IMG/VR virus record: IMGVR_UViG_3300044994_000086
Span: 1-35,165 of that record
Reading direction: 5' to 3' (one strand)
Origin: a virus
DNA: 35,165 nucleotides
Shown here piece by piece: positions 1-7,064 of the stretch (position 1 is its first letter; the number at the start of each line of letters is the position of its first letter). Under the pieces are notes generated by a model, which was not told the DNA's origin, made no database searches, and saw only the letters and a list, made by a program, of their open reading frames with translations. A program made the translations under genes and the position numbers.

Positions 1-17
1 ATGATCGCCCCCCGTCT

Positions 18-83
18 GGGGGGGGGAAGGGATAGGAGCGGGGGGGGTTAGGGGGGGGGTGAGGTCAAGGGTAGGAGGGGGGG
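18..83 (+). repeat. Four long G tracts (G-quadruplex-capable)
   Basis: Four uninterrupted G runs of 9, 8, 9 and 7 bases lie at 18-26, 40-47, 51-59 and 77-83, separated by short loops. By composition this fits an intramolecular G-quadruplex on the + strand. Just before it, six C (8-13) face the first G run across a GTCT loop, so a hairpin is an alternative fold. No convincing protein frame crosses these bases. Long homopolymers are also where sequencing and assembly errors collect, so the exact run lengths should be treated with caution. Confidence 0.6.
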
Positions 84-445
84 CCTCTACCCCCGTCCCT
101 ATCCAGCACCCACTCTCCCCACGCGCGCGCGTGACGCGCAGCCCACCACAACACAATCAGCCCCTACACCCGCCCCCCGGCACACCCAGCCAGCCGACAC
201 ACCGCGCCGCACCCACCCACGCAGCCCCTACACCCGCCCCTCACACCCCACCACCACCACCAGCGGATCACCACACCGTGCCACACTCCCCCGCGCCCAC
301 CTACCGCCCGCCCAGCCGCGCACCACGCCACCCCACCCCATCCGACCACACAGACCCGCCGAGCCACGCAGGGGGGCCGAAATCCCGACGTGCCGCGGCG
401 CCGCGCCAGTCAGCCTCGCCCGAGGCCGTGGCGCTGGCGGCTCGG
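84..445. other. C/A-rich region without a convincing gene
   Basis: From about 90 to 380 the + strand is strongly C/A-rich and poor in G and T, with many CCAC, CACC and CCCC words. The open frames here translate to Pro/His/Thr filler on + and Trp/Gly/Val/Cys filler on -, neither of which looks like protein. The frame of the downstream gene is open back to 59, but its codons only become protein-like after about 410. I see no promoter that I can defend. Confidence 0.5.
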
Positions 446-763
446 ATGGTCGAGCAGTGTTCCGATCCGGAGTGTGTGGCCCGCGAGCTGGGGGTGTCGC
501 TGACGGCGGCGGCGGAGGCGCTGCTGGCGGGGGCGACGCTCAAGGGGCCGATGGGGGTGTCGAGCGTCAGCCTGATCGGGCGGATTCTGGGGGCGCGCTG
601 GGCGCAGCCCGTGAGCCCGGCGCGGTCGCGCGAGGATGACCGCCAGGCCTTTGCCGCCCGCGTGTCGGCAGCGCTCACGGCGCGGTTGGTGCCGCCTGGC
701 ACGCCGCCGGGGCAGGATTCGGTCACGGACGGCGCCGCGCCTCGGGCGCAATTGCCGTTTTGA
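446..763 (+). CDS. Small putative DNA-binding protein (possible small terminase subunit)
   Basis: The last 105 codons of a longer open frame look like a real gene: third positions are mostly G/C and the amino-acid mix is balanced. Near the N-terminus, a segment around DPECVARELGVSLTAAAEAL reads like the helix-turn-helix of small DNA-binding proteins. Its place just upstream of the large terminase gene, and its size, would fit a small terminase subunit that recognises the packaging site. There is no family-specific motif, so that role is inference from position. ATG 446 is the conservative start; GTG 428 in the same frame would keep a little more helix. The frame is open back to 59, but that stretch is low-complexity and Pro-rich and is probably untranslated. 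The stop is followed at once by a hairpin with flanking direct repeats. Confidence 0.5.
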   Translation: MVEQCSDPECVARELGVSLTAAAEALLAGATLKGPMGVSSVSLIGRILGARWAQPVSPARSREDDRQAFAARVSAALTARLVPPGTPPGQDSVTDGAAPRAQLPF

Positions 764-769
764 GCGGGG

Positions 770-821
770 GCGCGCGGGCTAGCGCACCTGTGTGAGACAC
801 CGATGCGCTAGGCGCGCGGGC
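770..821. repeat. Hairpin flanked by 10-bp direct repeats
   Basis: CTAGCGCA (779-786) is the exact reverse complement of TGCGCTAG (804-811). Inside, GTGT (790-793) pairs with ACAC (797-800) around a GAG loop, and the two helices are joined by a small 3x3 internal loop in which C788 can pair with G802. The whole hairpin sits between two copies of GCGCGCGGGC (770-779 and 812-821). It lies between a possible small terminase gene and terL. It could be a packaging or operator site, or a terminator for the upstream gene, although there is no T tract. The function is unproven. Confidence 0.55.
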
Positions 822-1082
822 GAACAAGCCGGTTGCCCGTGCAGGGTTGCGAGGCAGCAGGGCCGGGCCGATGAGGGGTCGGGGGGGCACGGGCCGCAGG
901 GCCGAGGAGCGGAGGAGGCGGCGGCGACGGCCGGGCCGGCGGGCGGCGGGCGGCGGCGGCGGGCATCGCGCCTGCGGCCGCCCCCCCCCACCGCCCCGCC
1001 ACCCCCCCCCGTGCATCGAAAGGCGGGGGCGGGGGGGCGCAATATGACCCCCCTTTTGGATTAATTGTGGGGGGGTGTCGGC
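822..1082. other. Intergenic low-complexity region before terL
   Basis: No convincing gene is present. GGG runs at 933-935, 941-943, 948-950 and 961-963 form a second G-quadruplex-type pattern. CCGCCCCGCC (991-1000) and GGCGGGGGCGG (1022-1032) are a near-perfect inverted repeat with one bulged G. The short A/T-rich stretch around 1053-1067 lies between a C run (1048-1053) and a G run (1069-1075) that could pair, and it is the only AT-rich spot before terL. A promoter here is possible, but no -35/-10 pair can be defended. Confidence 0.4.
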
Positions 1083-2663
1083 GTGGCGCGTCGTCGTGTT
1101 GAGCCTGTGACGGAGTTGGATGCGGACGATGAGTTGTTGGCGCGGGTGTCTGGGTATGTGGATGACCCGTTGGGATTTGTGTTGGGGATGTTTCCGTGGG
1201 GTCGGAAGGGGACGGTTCTTGAGTTTGAGGATGGTCCTGATGAGTGGCAGCGGGAGGTGTTGGAGGATTTGGGTGGTGTATTGAGTCGTCGTCGTTTGGG
1301 GACTGGTGTACGGGAGGAGTTGGAGGGGGCGCTTCGGTATGCGATTGGTAGTGGTCACGGGGTGGGCAAGACGGCGTTTGTTGCGTGGTTGATTTTGTGG
1401 TTTATGAGCACGCGGCCTAGTCCGCAGGTGATAGTGACGGCGAACACGAATGCGCAGTTGACGGGCAAGACGTGGCGAGAGTTGGCGAAGTGGCATCGTC
1501 TTGTGGAGAATGGGTCGTGGTTTTCTTGGTCGGCGCAGAAGTTTTCTTTGAAGGCTGCGCCTGATACGTGGTTTGCGAGTGCGGTTCCGTGGTCGAAGGA
1601 GCGAGCGGAGGCGTTTGCGGGGACGCATGAGACGCATGTTTTGCTGATTTTTGATGAGGCGTCTGCGATTGACGATGTGATTTGGGAGACGGCTGAGGGT
1701 GCGCTGACGACGACGGGGGCGATGCAGTTTGTGTTTGGGAATGGGACGCGGAACACGGGGAGGTTTCGCGAGTGTTTTCGAAGGTTCAAGCATCGGTGGC
1801 GCACCTGGATGGTGGACAGCCGGACGGCGAAGAAGGCGGATCAGGCGCAGATTGCGCAGTGGGCTGAGGACTACGGGGAGGACAGCGACTTTTTTCGGGT
1901 GAGAGTGCGCGGGGATTTTCCGCGCGCGGCGACGAGCCAGTTTATTCCGGAGGATGTGGTTGAGGCGTCGATGGCGCGGTATCGGGCGCTGATTCGGCGG
2001 AAGCGTTTGGCGCTGGGGGAGCTTGCGGAGCAGGGTGCTCCTGTTCGGGTGTCGCTGGTGGATGATGCGCCGAAGTGGGCGCCGCTGGTGATGGGCGTGG
2101 ATGTGGCGCGGTTTGGTGAAGACGAGAGTGTGATTGGGTTTCGGCGCGGGGACTTGTTTTTGGTTCATGCGCGCTATCGTGGTTTGGACACGCAGGCGTT
2201 GGCGTCGCGGGTGGCGGAGGCGATCAATTCGTTTGGGCCGGATGCGGTGTTTGTGGACGCGGTGGGCGTGGGCGGTGGCGTGGTGGATAGGCTTCGGGTG
2301 CTGGGCTACGAGGTGGAGAGCGTGAATGGTGCGCTGAAGGCGCTGGACGAGACGCGCTACTTCAACCGGCGGGCGGAGATGTGGTCGCTGATGCGCGACT
2401 GGCTCAAGAACGGCGGGGTGGTGGAGGACAGCACGGAAATTCGCGACGAGTTGATCGGGCCGGAGTATGGGTTTGATGCGAAGTCGCGGTGGCAGTTGGA
2501 GACGAAGGACGACATGAAGGCGCGCGGTCTGCCGTCGCCGAACATTGCCGACTGCCTGGCGATGACGTTCTTTATGCCGGTGGCGCCGCGCCGCACGGCG
2601 GACGCGGTGGCGGCGAAGCTTCTGGAGCAGCAGAACAGCGCGACGACGCACATGGCGTATTGA
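1083..2663 (+). CDS. terL: Terminase large subunit (packaging ATPase-nuclease)
   Basis: This is the motor ATPase and nuclease that cuts concatemeric DNA and pumps it through the portal into the prohead. From GTG 1083 it has 526 residues, a usual length. The N-terminal segment DPLGFVLGMFPWG is typical of one phage terminase group. Walker A is GSGHGVGKT (residues 89-97) and Walker B is LLIFDEAS with D191-E192. The RNase H-like nuclease has D340 (GVDVARFGEDES), D392 (FVDAVGVGGG) and D490 (NIADCLAM) as the likely metal ligands. GTG 1083 was chosen because a G-rich tract lies 7 nt upstream; GTG 1065 in the same frame is possible but has no clear ribosome site. Codon use is odd: only 3 of the first 92 codons end in C, with TTG, GGT, CGT, GTT and TTT favoured. 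It drifts toward the window's usual C/G-ending pattern in the second half of the gene. Confidence 0.95.
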   Translation: MARRRVEPVTELDADDELLARVSGYVDDPLGFVLGMFPWGRKGTVLEFEDGPDEWQREVLEDLGGVLSRRRLGTGVREELEGALRYAIGSGHGVGKTAFVAWLILWFMSTRPSPQVIVTANTNAQLTGKTWRELAKWHRLVENGSWFSWSAQKFSLKAAPDTWFASAVPWSKERAEAFAGTHETHVLLIFDEASAIDDVIWETAEGALTTTGAMQFVFGNGTRNTGRFRECFRRFKHRWRTWMVDSRTAKKADQAQIAQWAEDYGEDSDFFRVRVRGDFPRAATSQFIPEDVVEASMARYRALIRRKRLALGELAEQGAPVRVSLVDDAPKWAPLVMGVDVARFGEDESVIGFRRGDLFLVHARYRGLDTQALASRVAEAINSFGPDAVFVDAVGVGGGVVDRLRVLGYEVESVNGALKALDETRYFNRRAEMWSLMRDWLKNGGVVEDSTEIRDELIGPEYGFDAKSRWQLETKDDMKARGLPSPNIADCLAMTFFMPVAPRRTADAVAAKLLEQQNSATTHMAY

Positions 2664-2687
2664 GCGCTGGATGGGAAAGGCAAAGAC

Positions 2688-3005
2688 ATGAGCGAAAGCC
2701 TGAACAACCGCACCGGGCAAGCGGTGCTGGGGGCGCTGAACGCGACGACGGGCGTGTTGCGGGCGCGGGTTGGCCGGGTGGTGGCCGAGTTTGTCAACAC
2801 GGGCTCGTTTGTGGGCACGGTGGCGATCGAGCGCCGCTCGCCGCAGAACGTCAACGAGTGGAACGTGGTGACGATCAACGGGGCGCCGGCGGTGTTCACG
2901 ACCTCTTTTCTGGAGGCGTTTGATTCGCTGATCGACGGTGCTGAGTGGCGCCTTCGGGTGACTTCGTACACGAGCGGCCAAGGCGTTGGGGGGATCGAAC
3001 AATGA
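2688..3005 (+). CDS. Small beta-rich phage structural protein, putative
   Basis: This encodes 105 residues from ATG 2688, with a purine-rich ribosome site (GGGAAAGG, 2673-2680) about 7 nt upstream. The middle and C-terminus, around GTVAIERRSP, and the final RLRVTSYTSG read like the small beta-sandwich proteins often encoded near phage fibre or head genes. No signal peptide or membrane segment is seen. Its last codon overlaps the start of the YadA-like fibre gene (ATGA at 3002-3005), so the two are probably co-translated and may assemble together. I do not recognise a named family, so a decoration or fibre-base role is inference from context. Confidence 0.75.
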   Translation: MSESLNNRTGQAVLGALNATTGVLRARVGRVVAEFVNTGSFVGTVAIERRSPQNVNEWNVVTINGAPAVFTTSFLEAFDSLIDGAEWRLRVTSYTSGQGVGGIEQ

Positions 3006-3967
3006 CCATTTCTCGCCGTCGGCTTTCGTTGAACTTTGTCGGGGTTCCGGGAAGCGGTTTTGGCGCTGGGCGCCCCGATGGTCTGATGGGCAATCCGACC
3101 GGGATTCTTGCCGCCGGGGAAGGCGCCGACGTGACGCTTGCGCTGGTGCCCAAGGGCAGCGGCGCAATCATTGCGGCGGTGCCCGATGGCACGAGCGCCG
3201 GCGGCAACGCGCGCGGCGCCAACGCGACCGACTTGCAGACGTCCCGCAACGCCGCGACGCAGGTGGCCTCGGGCGCGGGCGCGGCGCTGATCGGCGGCGT
3301 GAACAACACCGCGAGCGGCACGGACGCCATCGTCGGGGGGGGGTCGGGCAACGTCGCCTCGGGCTCCCGCGCCGCGGTGCTGGGTGGCCTCGGCAACACG
3401 GCGGACGGGAACAATGCCTGGGTTCCAGGCGGCGAGCGCGCGACGACGCGCAGCACCGCGGGCCGCGGCGCCTGGGCGTCAGGTCGTTTCGCGGCGAATG
3501 GAGACGCACAGTCGGGCGAGTTCTCGCTGCGCATCCAGACGAGCGACGCCACCGCCCAGCGCCTGACGGCGAACGCCGGCGCCCCCACCGGCACCAACAC
3601 CGTCAACCTGCCCAACAACGGCACCTACCGCGTGAAGGTCTTTGTCGTTGCGCAGCAGACGGGCGGCACGGCGGGAACCGCCGGCGACTGCGCGTCCTGG
3701 GAGGCGGATGTGCTGATTCGGCGCGGCGCGAACGCCGCCGCCACCGTCCTCGTCGGCGGGCACACCGTGACCAACGCGCCCGCGCTCGCCGCGGTCACGG
3801 CGGGCACGCCCTTCGCCCCCGGCCAGCGCGACGCCGGGGCTGCCGCGTGGACCCTGACTCTTGCCGCCGACACGACGAATGGCGGTCTCGCCGTCACGGG
3901 CACCGGCGAGGCAAACAAGACGATCCGCTGGGTCGCGCGCGTGCAGAGCGTGGAGGTCACGGCATGA
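3002..3967 (+). CDS. Fibre/adhesin protein with YadA-head-type repeats
   Basis: The product is 321 residues, starting at ATG 3002 inside the upstream stop. Residues about 90-140 contain successive repeats of the form GGxxNTAxG...A (GGVNNTASGTDA, GGGSGNVASGSRA, GGLGNTADGNNA). This is the pattern of YadA head domains, which form a trimeric left-handed beta-roll in bacterial adhesins and in some phage fibres. The N-terminus (SLNFVGVPGSGFG and the following Gly-rich part) resembles a fibre attachment region. The C-terminal part, from about residue 195, reads as a beta-rich domain that could be the tip. The next gene overlaps by ATGA. A trimeric receptor-binding or side fibre is the likely role. 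Its place between terL and portal is unusual for P22-type phages. Confidence 0.75.
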   Translation: MTISRRRLSLNFVGVPGSGFGAGRPDGLMGNPTGILAAGEGADVTLALVPKGSGAIIAAVPDGTSAGGNARGANATDLQTSRNAATQVASGAGAALIGGVNNTASGTDAIVGGGSGNVASGSRAAVLGGLGNTADGNNAWVPGGERATTRSTAGRGAWASGRFAANGDAQSGEFSLRIQTSDATAQRLTANAGAPTGTNTVNLPNNGTYRVKVFVVAQQTGGTAGTAGDCASWEADVLIRRGANAAATVLVGGHTVTNAPALAAVTAGTPFAPGQRDAGAAAWTLTLAADTTNGGLAVTGTGEANKTIRWVARVQSVEVTA

Positions 3968-4422
3968 TCCGCACGCTGCTGATCCAAGGCGACACGGTGG
4001 CCGCTGCGATAGTCAGCGAGCAGGCGTTGACCGAGGCGGAACGCCGGACCTGGTTGTTGGGACCGGACGCCGAAGCCGAAGCCGAGTTGCCACCTGGAGA
4101 GATGGTCGAGATAACGGGTCCTGCGGCAACGACGCCCATCGGCGCAGGCTGGCGCTACACGGCTGGTCAGTTCGACGCGCCGACGGCCGCGCCGCCACGC
4201 CGCACAGTGACGCCCCGCGAGTTTCTGTCGCGCCTGACGCTGGCCGAAAAGCTGGCCATTCGCACCGCGGCGCAAGCCGATGCCCAGGTGGCGGTGTGGA
4301 TTGACGAACTGGTGGCCAGCGCGGAAGTGGACCTCGACCATCCGGAGACTGTCGCCGGGCTTGAGGCGATGCAGGTGGCGGGCCTGCTGACGCCGGAGCG
4401 CGTTGCGGAGATCCGCGCATGA
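3964..4422 (+). CDS. Fibre-associated small protein (possible assembly factor)
   Basis: This encodes 152 residues. ATG 3964 overlaps the stop of the fibre gene. The N-terminal half is a small beta-type section beginning MIRTLLIQGD. The C-terminal half, from PREFLSRLTLAEKLAIRTAA through VWIDELVASAEVDLDHPE to LLTPERVAEI, is a helical module common in small phage genes just after fibre genes. A chaperone or attachment role for the fibre is inferred from that pattern and from the tight coupling. No catalytic motif is visible. The stop overlaps the holin start. Confidence 0.65.
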   Translation: MIRTLLIQGDTVAAAIVSEQALTEAERRTWLLGPDAEAEAELPPGEMVEITGPAATTPIGAGWRYTAGQFDAPTAAPPRRTVTPREFLSRLTLAEKLAIRTAAQADAQVAVWIDELVASAEVDLDHPETVAGLEAMQVAGLLTPERVAEIRA

Positions 4423-4781
4423 GCTGGGACGTCGCTAAGGAACTGGCCATCTTTGGCGGGTTGGCCGGCGCGGCGGGCGCGGCTGTGCGGTTTGCCAACC
4501 CGCAGCGTCGGAGGCTCGGCAAGTGCGTGCTGTGGGAGCTTCCCAGCGCCGCGCTGATCGGCATGGCCGGCTATGCCACGGCAAAAGGCCTGTTCGAGCT
4601 CAACGAGTATGGCCGCTTCCTGCTTGGCTTTGCGGCCGGCTATCTCGGCCACGCCGCCGTGCATGACTTGGTGATGGCCATTCTGACGACGCGTGCGCGC
4701 ATCAGCCACGCCGATGCGGTCGAGCTGGCCAAGCGCCGGAGCGCCGACGGCAACGCTCCTGCGCCATCCGGAAAGGAGTAG
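4419..4781 (+). CDS. Phage holin, LydA/holin-3 type (putative)
   Basis: The 120-residue product has three predicted membrane segments at about residues 9-25, 36-58 and 66-90. The first is rich in Gly/Ala (LAIFGGLAGAAGAAV). A basic loop (NPQRRRLGK) follows it, and the hydrophilic C-terminus ends with KRRSADGNAPAPSGKE. This layout fits holins of the LydA-like group, which form inner-membrane holes that trigger lysis. The start overlaps the previous gene by ATGA. No endolysin or spanin gene is adjacent or elsewhere in the window, so the lysis partner must lie outside it or be unrecognised. Confidence 0.7.
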   Translation: MSWDVAKELAIFGGLAGAAGAAVRFANPQRRRLGKCVLWELPSAALIGMAGYATAKGLFELNEYGRFLLGFAAGYLGHAAVHDLVMAILTTRARISHADAVELAKRRSADGNAPAPSGKE

Positions 4782-4785
4782 AGCC

Positions 4786-4836
4786 GTGGGAGCGAGCCTG
4801 GCGGCGGGTTGGCGGCTCATCGAGGTGGGGCCATGA
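4786..4836 (+). CDS. 16-residue mini-ORF coupled to the next gene
   Basis: A GTG at 4786 is preceded by a strong ribosome site (GAAAGGAG, 4771-4778) and opens 16 codons (VGASLAAGWRLIEVGP, with the first V read as Met). The stop TGA (4834-4836) overlaps the ATG of the following 72-residue gene. It fills the only gap between the holin and that gene, so the good ribosome site would otherwise have no gene. It may be a leader that couples translation. A second ORF of exactly the same length and geometry precedes the portal gene. Confidence 0.4.
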   Translation: MGASLAAGWRLIEVGP

Positions 4837-5051
4837 AAGACGCCATCACAACGCAATCCGCCGAACTGCTGGCCGTGATCGAGCGCACACAGAAACGCCT
4901 TGCCAGTGACAATTTGGTAGCGCTGGGAGTTGTGACGGTGGATGCGCGCGGCTTTGCGGCGACGGCTTTCGCCGGCCACAATGACGGGCACTTCTGGGAT
5001 CTGCTGGCCGGCGCCGCAGATCTTCTGTCGCGCATCCACAAGCAGGGATGA
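4833..5051 (+). CDS. Small hypothetical phage protein (72 aa)
   Basis: ATG 4833 follows a GAGGTGGGG ribosome-site-like run. The N-terminal half is helical (AELLAVIERTQKRLASDN). A beta-like part follows (LVALGVVTVDARGFAATAFAG), then a final helix (FWDLLAGAADLLSRI). No membrane segment or catalytic motif is visible. It sits between holin and portal with tight spacing on both sides. I do not recognise a family; the globular composition and C/G-ending codons support a real gene. Confidence 0.65.
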   Translation: MKDAITTQSAELLAVIERTQKRLASDNLVALGVVTVDARGFAATAFAGHNDGHFWDLLAGAADLLSRIHKQG

Positions 5052-5053
5052 CC

Positions 5054-5104
5054 ATGAACCCCGGCGCGTTTATGGCCGCTTCTTGCGGCAGCGCAACGCC
5101 ATGA
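5054..5104 (+). CDS. 16-residue mini-ORF coupled to the portal gene
   Basis: ATG 5054 begins a 16-codon frame (MNPGAFMAASCGSATP). Its TGA (5102-5104) overlaps the portal ATG at 5101. AGCAGGGA (5041-5048) upstream is a fair ribosome site, whereas the portal start itself has only a weak one. The likely effect is that ribosomes finishing this ORF restart on the portal gene. The peptide itself may have no function. It matches the 4786-4836 ORF in length and in its ATGA junction. Confidence 0.4.
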   Translation: MNPGAFMAASCGSATP

Positions 5105-7050
5105 AGCGTGCTGTGCTGGGGCGGGCGGCAGCGCCGTTGCCGCCGCAGGATCCCGACAAGATCCTGCTGCACGCGCAGCGATACCGCCGCGCGGCAGATG
5201 CGCTGCAGTTGTGGGCGACGGCGGCAAAGAAGTGCGTGGACTACTTCGAGGGGCGGCAATGGACCGCCGCCGACCTGCAGATGCTTGCGGCGCAAAAGCG
5301 GCCGGCGCTGGTGCTCAACAAGATCCGCCCGCTGGTCAACCTGGTGGTGGGCTACTTCCTGAATCAGCGCACCGACATTCGGTTCCTCCCCGGCCACGAT
5401 GGAACCGGCAGCGCAGAAGTGGCGGGCGTTCTGTCGCACGTCGAAAAGCAGATCGCGGAGGCGTGCCAGCTTCCTTTTGTGGATGCGGAGGTTTTTCTTG
5501 ACGGCCTGCTGACAGGGCGCGGCTACTATGCAACGCGCCTGTGCTTCGAGCGCAATGACCTGGGGGAAGTCCGCACTTCGGCGTTCGACAACTTCTCGAC
5601 CTACCTCGACCCTGACGGCGAAAGCTACGACCTGAACGAGCATGGCTACGTCATGCGATCGCGGATGATCAGCGTGGAGGACGTGGAGTTCTTCTACGGC
5701 ACCGAGGCCGTCATGCGCCTCGGGCCGATGCTCAACGCCGCCGGGCTTGTCACCGGCATGCCGACCGGCCTGAGCGGCTATCAGGACGAGATCTCGCCCA
5801 TCCGGCGGTTCGGGATGGAGGAGGACGAGAACCGTGGCATGAACTACGCGGACTACTTCTCGGACTTCATCGACCCGACGCGCAAGAACGTCCGCCTGCT
5901 CGACATCGAGCATTGGCTGCGCGTGAAGCGGTGGTTCTTCGTCGATTTGGAAACGGGCGACGCGCGCGCGGTGCCCGATGAGTGGGACAAAGGGCGCGTC
6001 GATGCCGCCCTGAAGTGGGCACAGGAGCAGGGGGAGCCGCTGGTGGTGCAGCAGCGCGTGACAAAGCGCCTGCGCTGCACGCAGATGATCGGAGATGTGA
6101 TCGTCTACGACGCCTGGAGCAAGTATCGCTCCATGTCGGTCCAGGGATTTTTCCCGTACTTCCGCCGCGGCGTCACGCAGGGCATGGTCGAACCTCTGCT
6201 GGACGCGCAGGACGAGGTGAACAAGCGGCGCAGCGCGCGGCTGAACATCATCGGACGAAGCAGCAACGGCGGCTGGATGTACGCCAAGGGCTCCCTGGAC
6301 GCGCAGCAGAAGGCCAACCTGGAGAAATACGGCAGCACGCCGGGCGTGCATGTCGAGTTCGACAGCCGCAACGGCACGCTGCCAGAGCCGAAGCAGATCC
6401 AGCCGGCCACAACGCCCGTCGCCATGGCGCAGCTTGAGCAGGAAGCCGAGGACGATCTGAAGAAGATCTCGGGGATCAACGACAGCGCGCTAGGCATGAT
6501 CGACCAGGCGGTGATGAGCGGCGCGGCCATCGAGCGCCGCCAGCGCCAGACCGTGATCGGCATGGAGCACTACGTCTCCAACTTCAAGCGCACCAAGGAA
6601 CTTCTGGGCCGCAAGCACCTTGAGTTGGTGCAGGACTTCTACACAGAGCAGCGCATGATTCGGGTGACAGGCCAAGCCGGCGCGCCAGTCGAAATAGTCA
6701 TCAACCAGCGCACCGCACGCGGCGTGGTGAACGACGTGAGTCTAGGCACCTACGGCATCGCGGTGGACGAGACGCCCATGAGCCGGACTTTCCTCGAAGC
6801 GCAGTTTGAGGAACTGCTGAACCTGAAGGGCATGGGCATGCCCATCCCCGATGCGTTCCTGATCGACGCATCTTCCGTGACCCGCAAGGAGGAGTTGAAG
6901 GCAGCACTCGTTGCCGCGCGGCAGCAGCAGGCAGCCCAAGGCGGGCCGCCCCCCGACGTGCGCGGGACTGGACCCGGAGGAAGCCGTGTTGGCCCCGACG
7001 GCGGAAGCTTGCCCGCCGGCCCTGAGCCGGGCGCACCACCGCCGCAGTAG
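5101..7050 (+). CDS. Portal protein, P22 gp1 family
   Basis: The portal is the dodecameric ring at one head vertex through which DNA enters and leaves. It nucleates prohead assembly and binds the tail. The product is 649 residues, close to the usual size for P22-type portals. Typical family segments are LVLNKIRPLVNLVVGYFLNQ near residues 65-85, the central DAWSKYRSMSVQGFFPYFR followed by QGMVEPLLDAQDEVNKRRS, and the NDSALGM segment after the helical wing. The C-terminal 40 residues are Gly/Pro-rich and probably disordered. Sequence upstream of 5101 in this frame is a shadow of the preceding small gene, so ATG 5101 is the start, coupled to the mini-ORF before it. Confidence 0.93.
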   Translation: MKRAVLGRAAAPLPPQDPDKILLHAQRYRRAADALQLWATAAKKCVDYFEGRQWTAADLQMLAAQKRPALVLNKIRPLVNLVVGYFLNQRTDIRFLPGHDGTGSAEVAGVLSHVEKQIAEACQLPFVDAEVFLDGLLTGRGYYATRLCFERNDLGEVRTSAFDNFSTYLDPDGESYDLNEHGYVMRSRMISVEDVEFFYGTEAVMRLGPMLNAAGLVTGMPTGLSGYQDEISPIRRFGMEEDENRGMNYADYFSDFIDPTRKNVRLLDIEHWLRVKRWFFVDLETGDARAVPDEWDKGRVDAALKWAQEQGEPLVVQQRVTKRLRCTQMIGDVIVYDAWSKYRSMSVQGFFPYFRRGVTQGMVEPLLDAQDEVNKRRSARLNIIGRSSNGGWMYAKGSLDAQQKANLEKYGSTPGVHVEFDSRNGTLPEPKQIQPATTPVAMAQLEQEAEDDLKKISGINDSALGMIDQAVMSGAAIERRQRQTVIGMEHYVSNFKRTKELLGRKHLELVQDFYTEQRMIRVTGQAGAPVEIVINQRTARGVVNDVSLGTYGIAVDETPMSRTFLEAQFEELLNLKGMGMPIPDAFLIDASSVTRKEELKAALVAARQQQAAQGGPPPDVRGTGPGGSRVGPDGGSLPAGPEPGAPPPQ

Positions 7051-7064
7051 CAGGCAGCAGAACG

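Noticed and set aside
723-3167. 814-codon minus-strand ORF opposite terL
   Set aside because: Arg/His/Pro/Leu-rich translation typical of antisense frames in GC-rich DNA; terL on the other strand has all catalytic motifs.
2986-3963. Upstream extension of the 152-residue gene's frame
   Set aside because: Arg/Gly filler overlapping the YadA-like fibre; the real start is ATG 3964 in the ATGA overlap.
4942-5100. Upstream extension of the portal frame
   Set aside because: Overlaps the 72-residue gene out of frame and has no portal-like sequence before ATG 5101.
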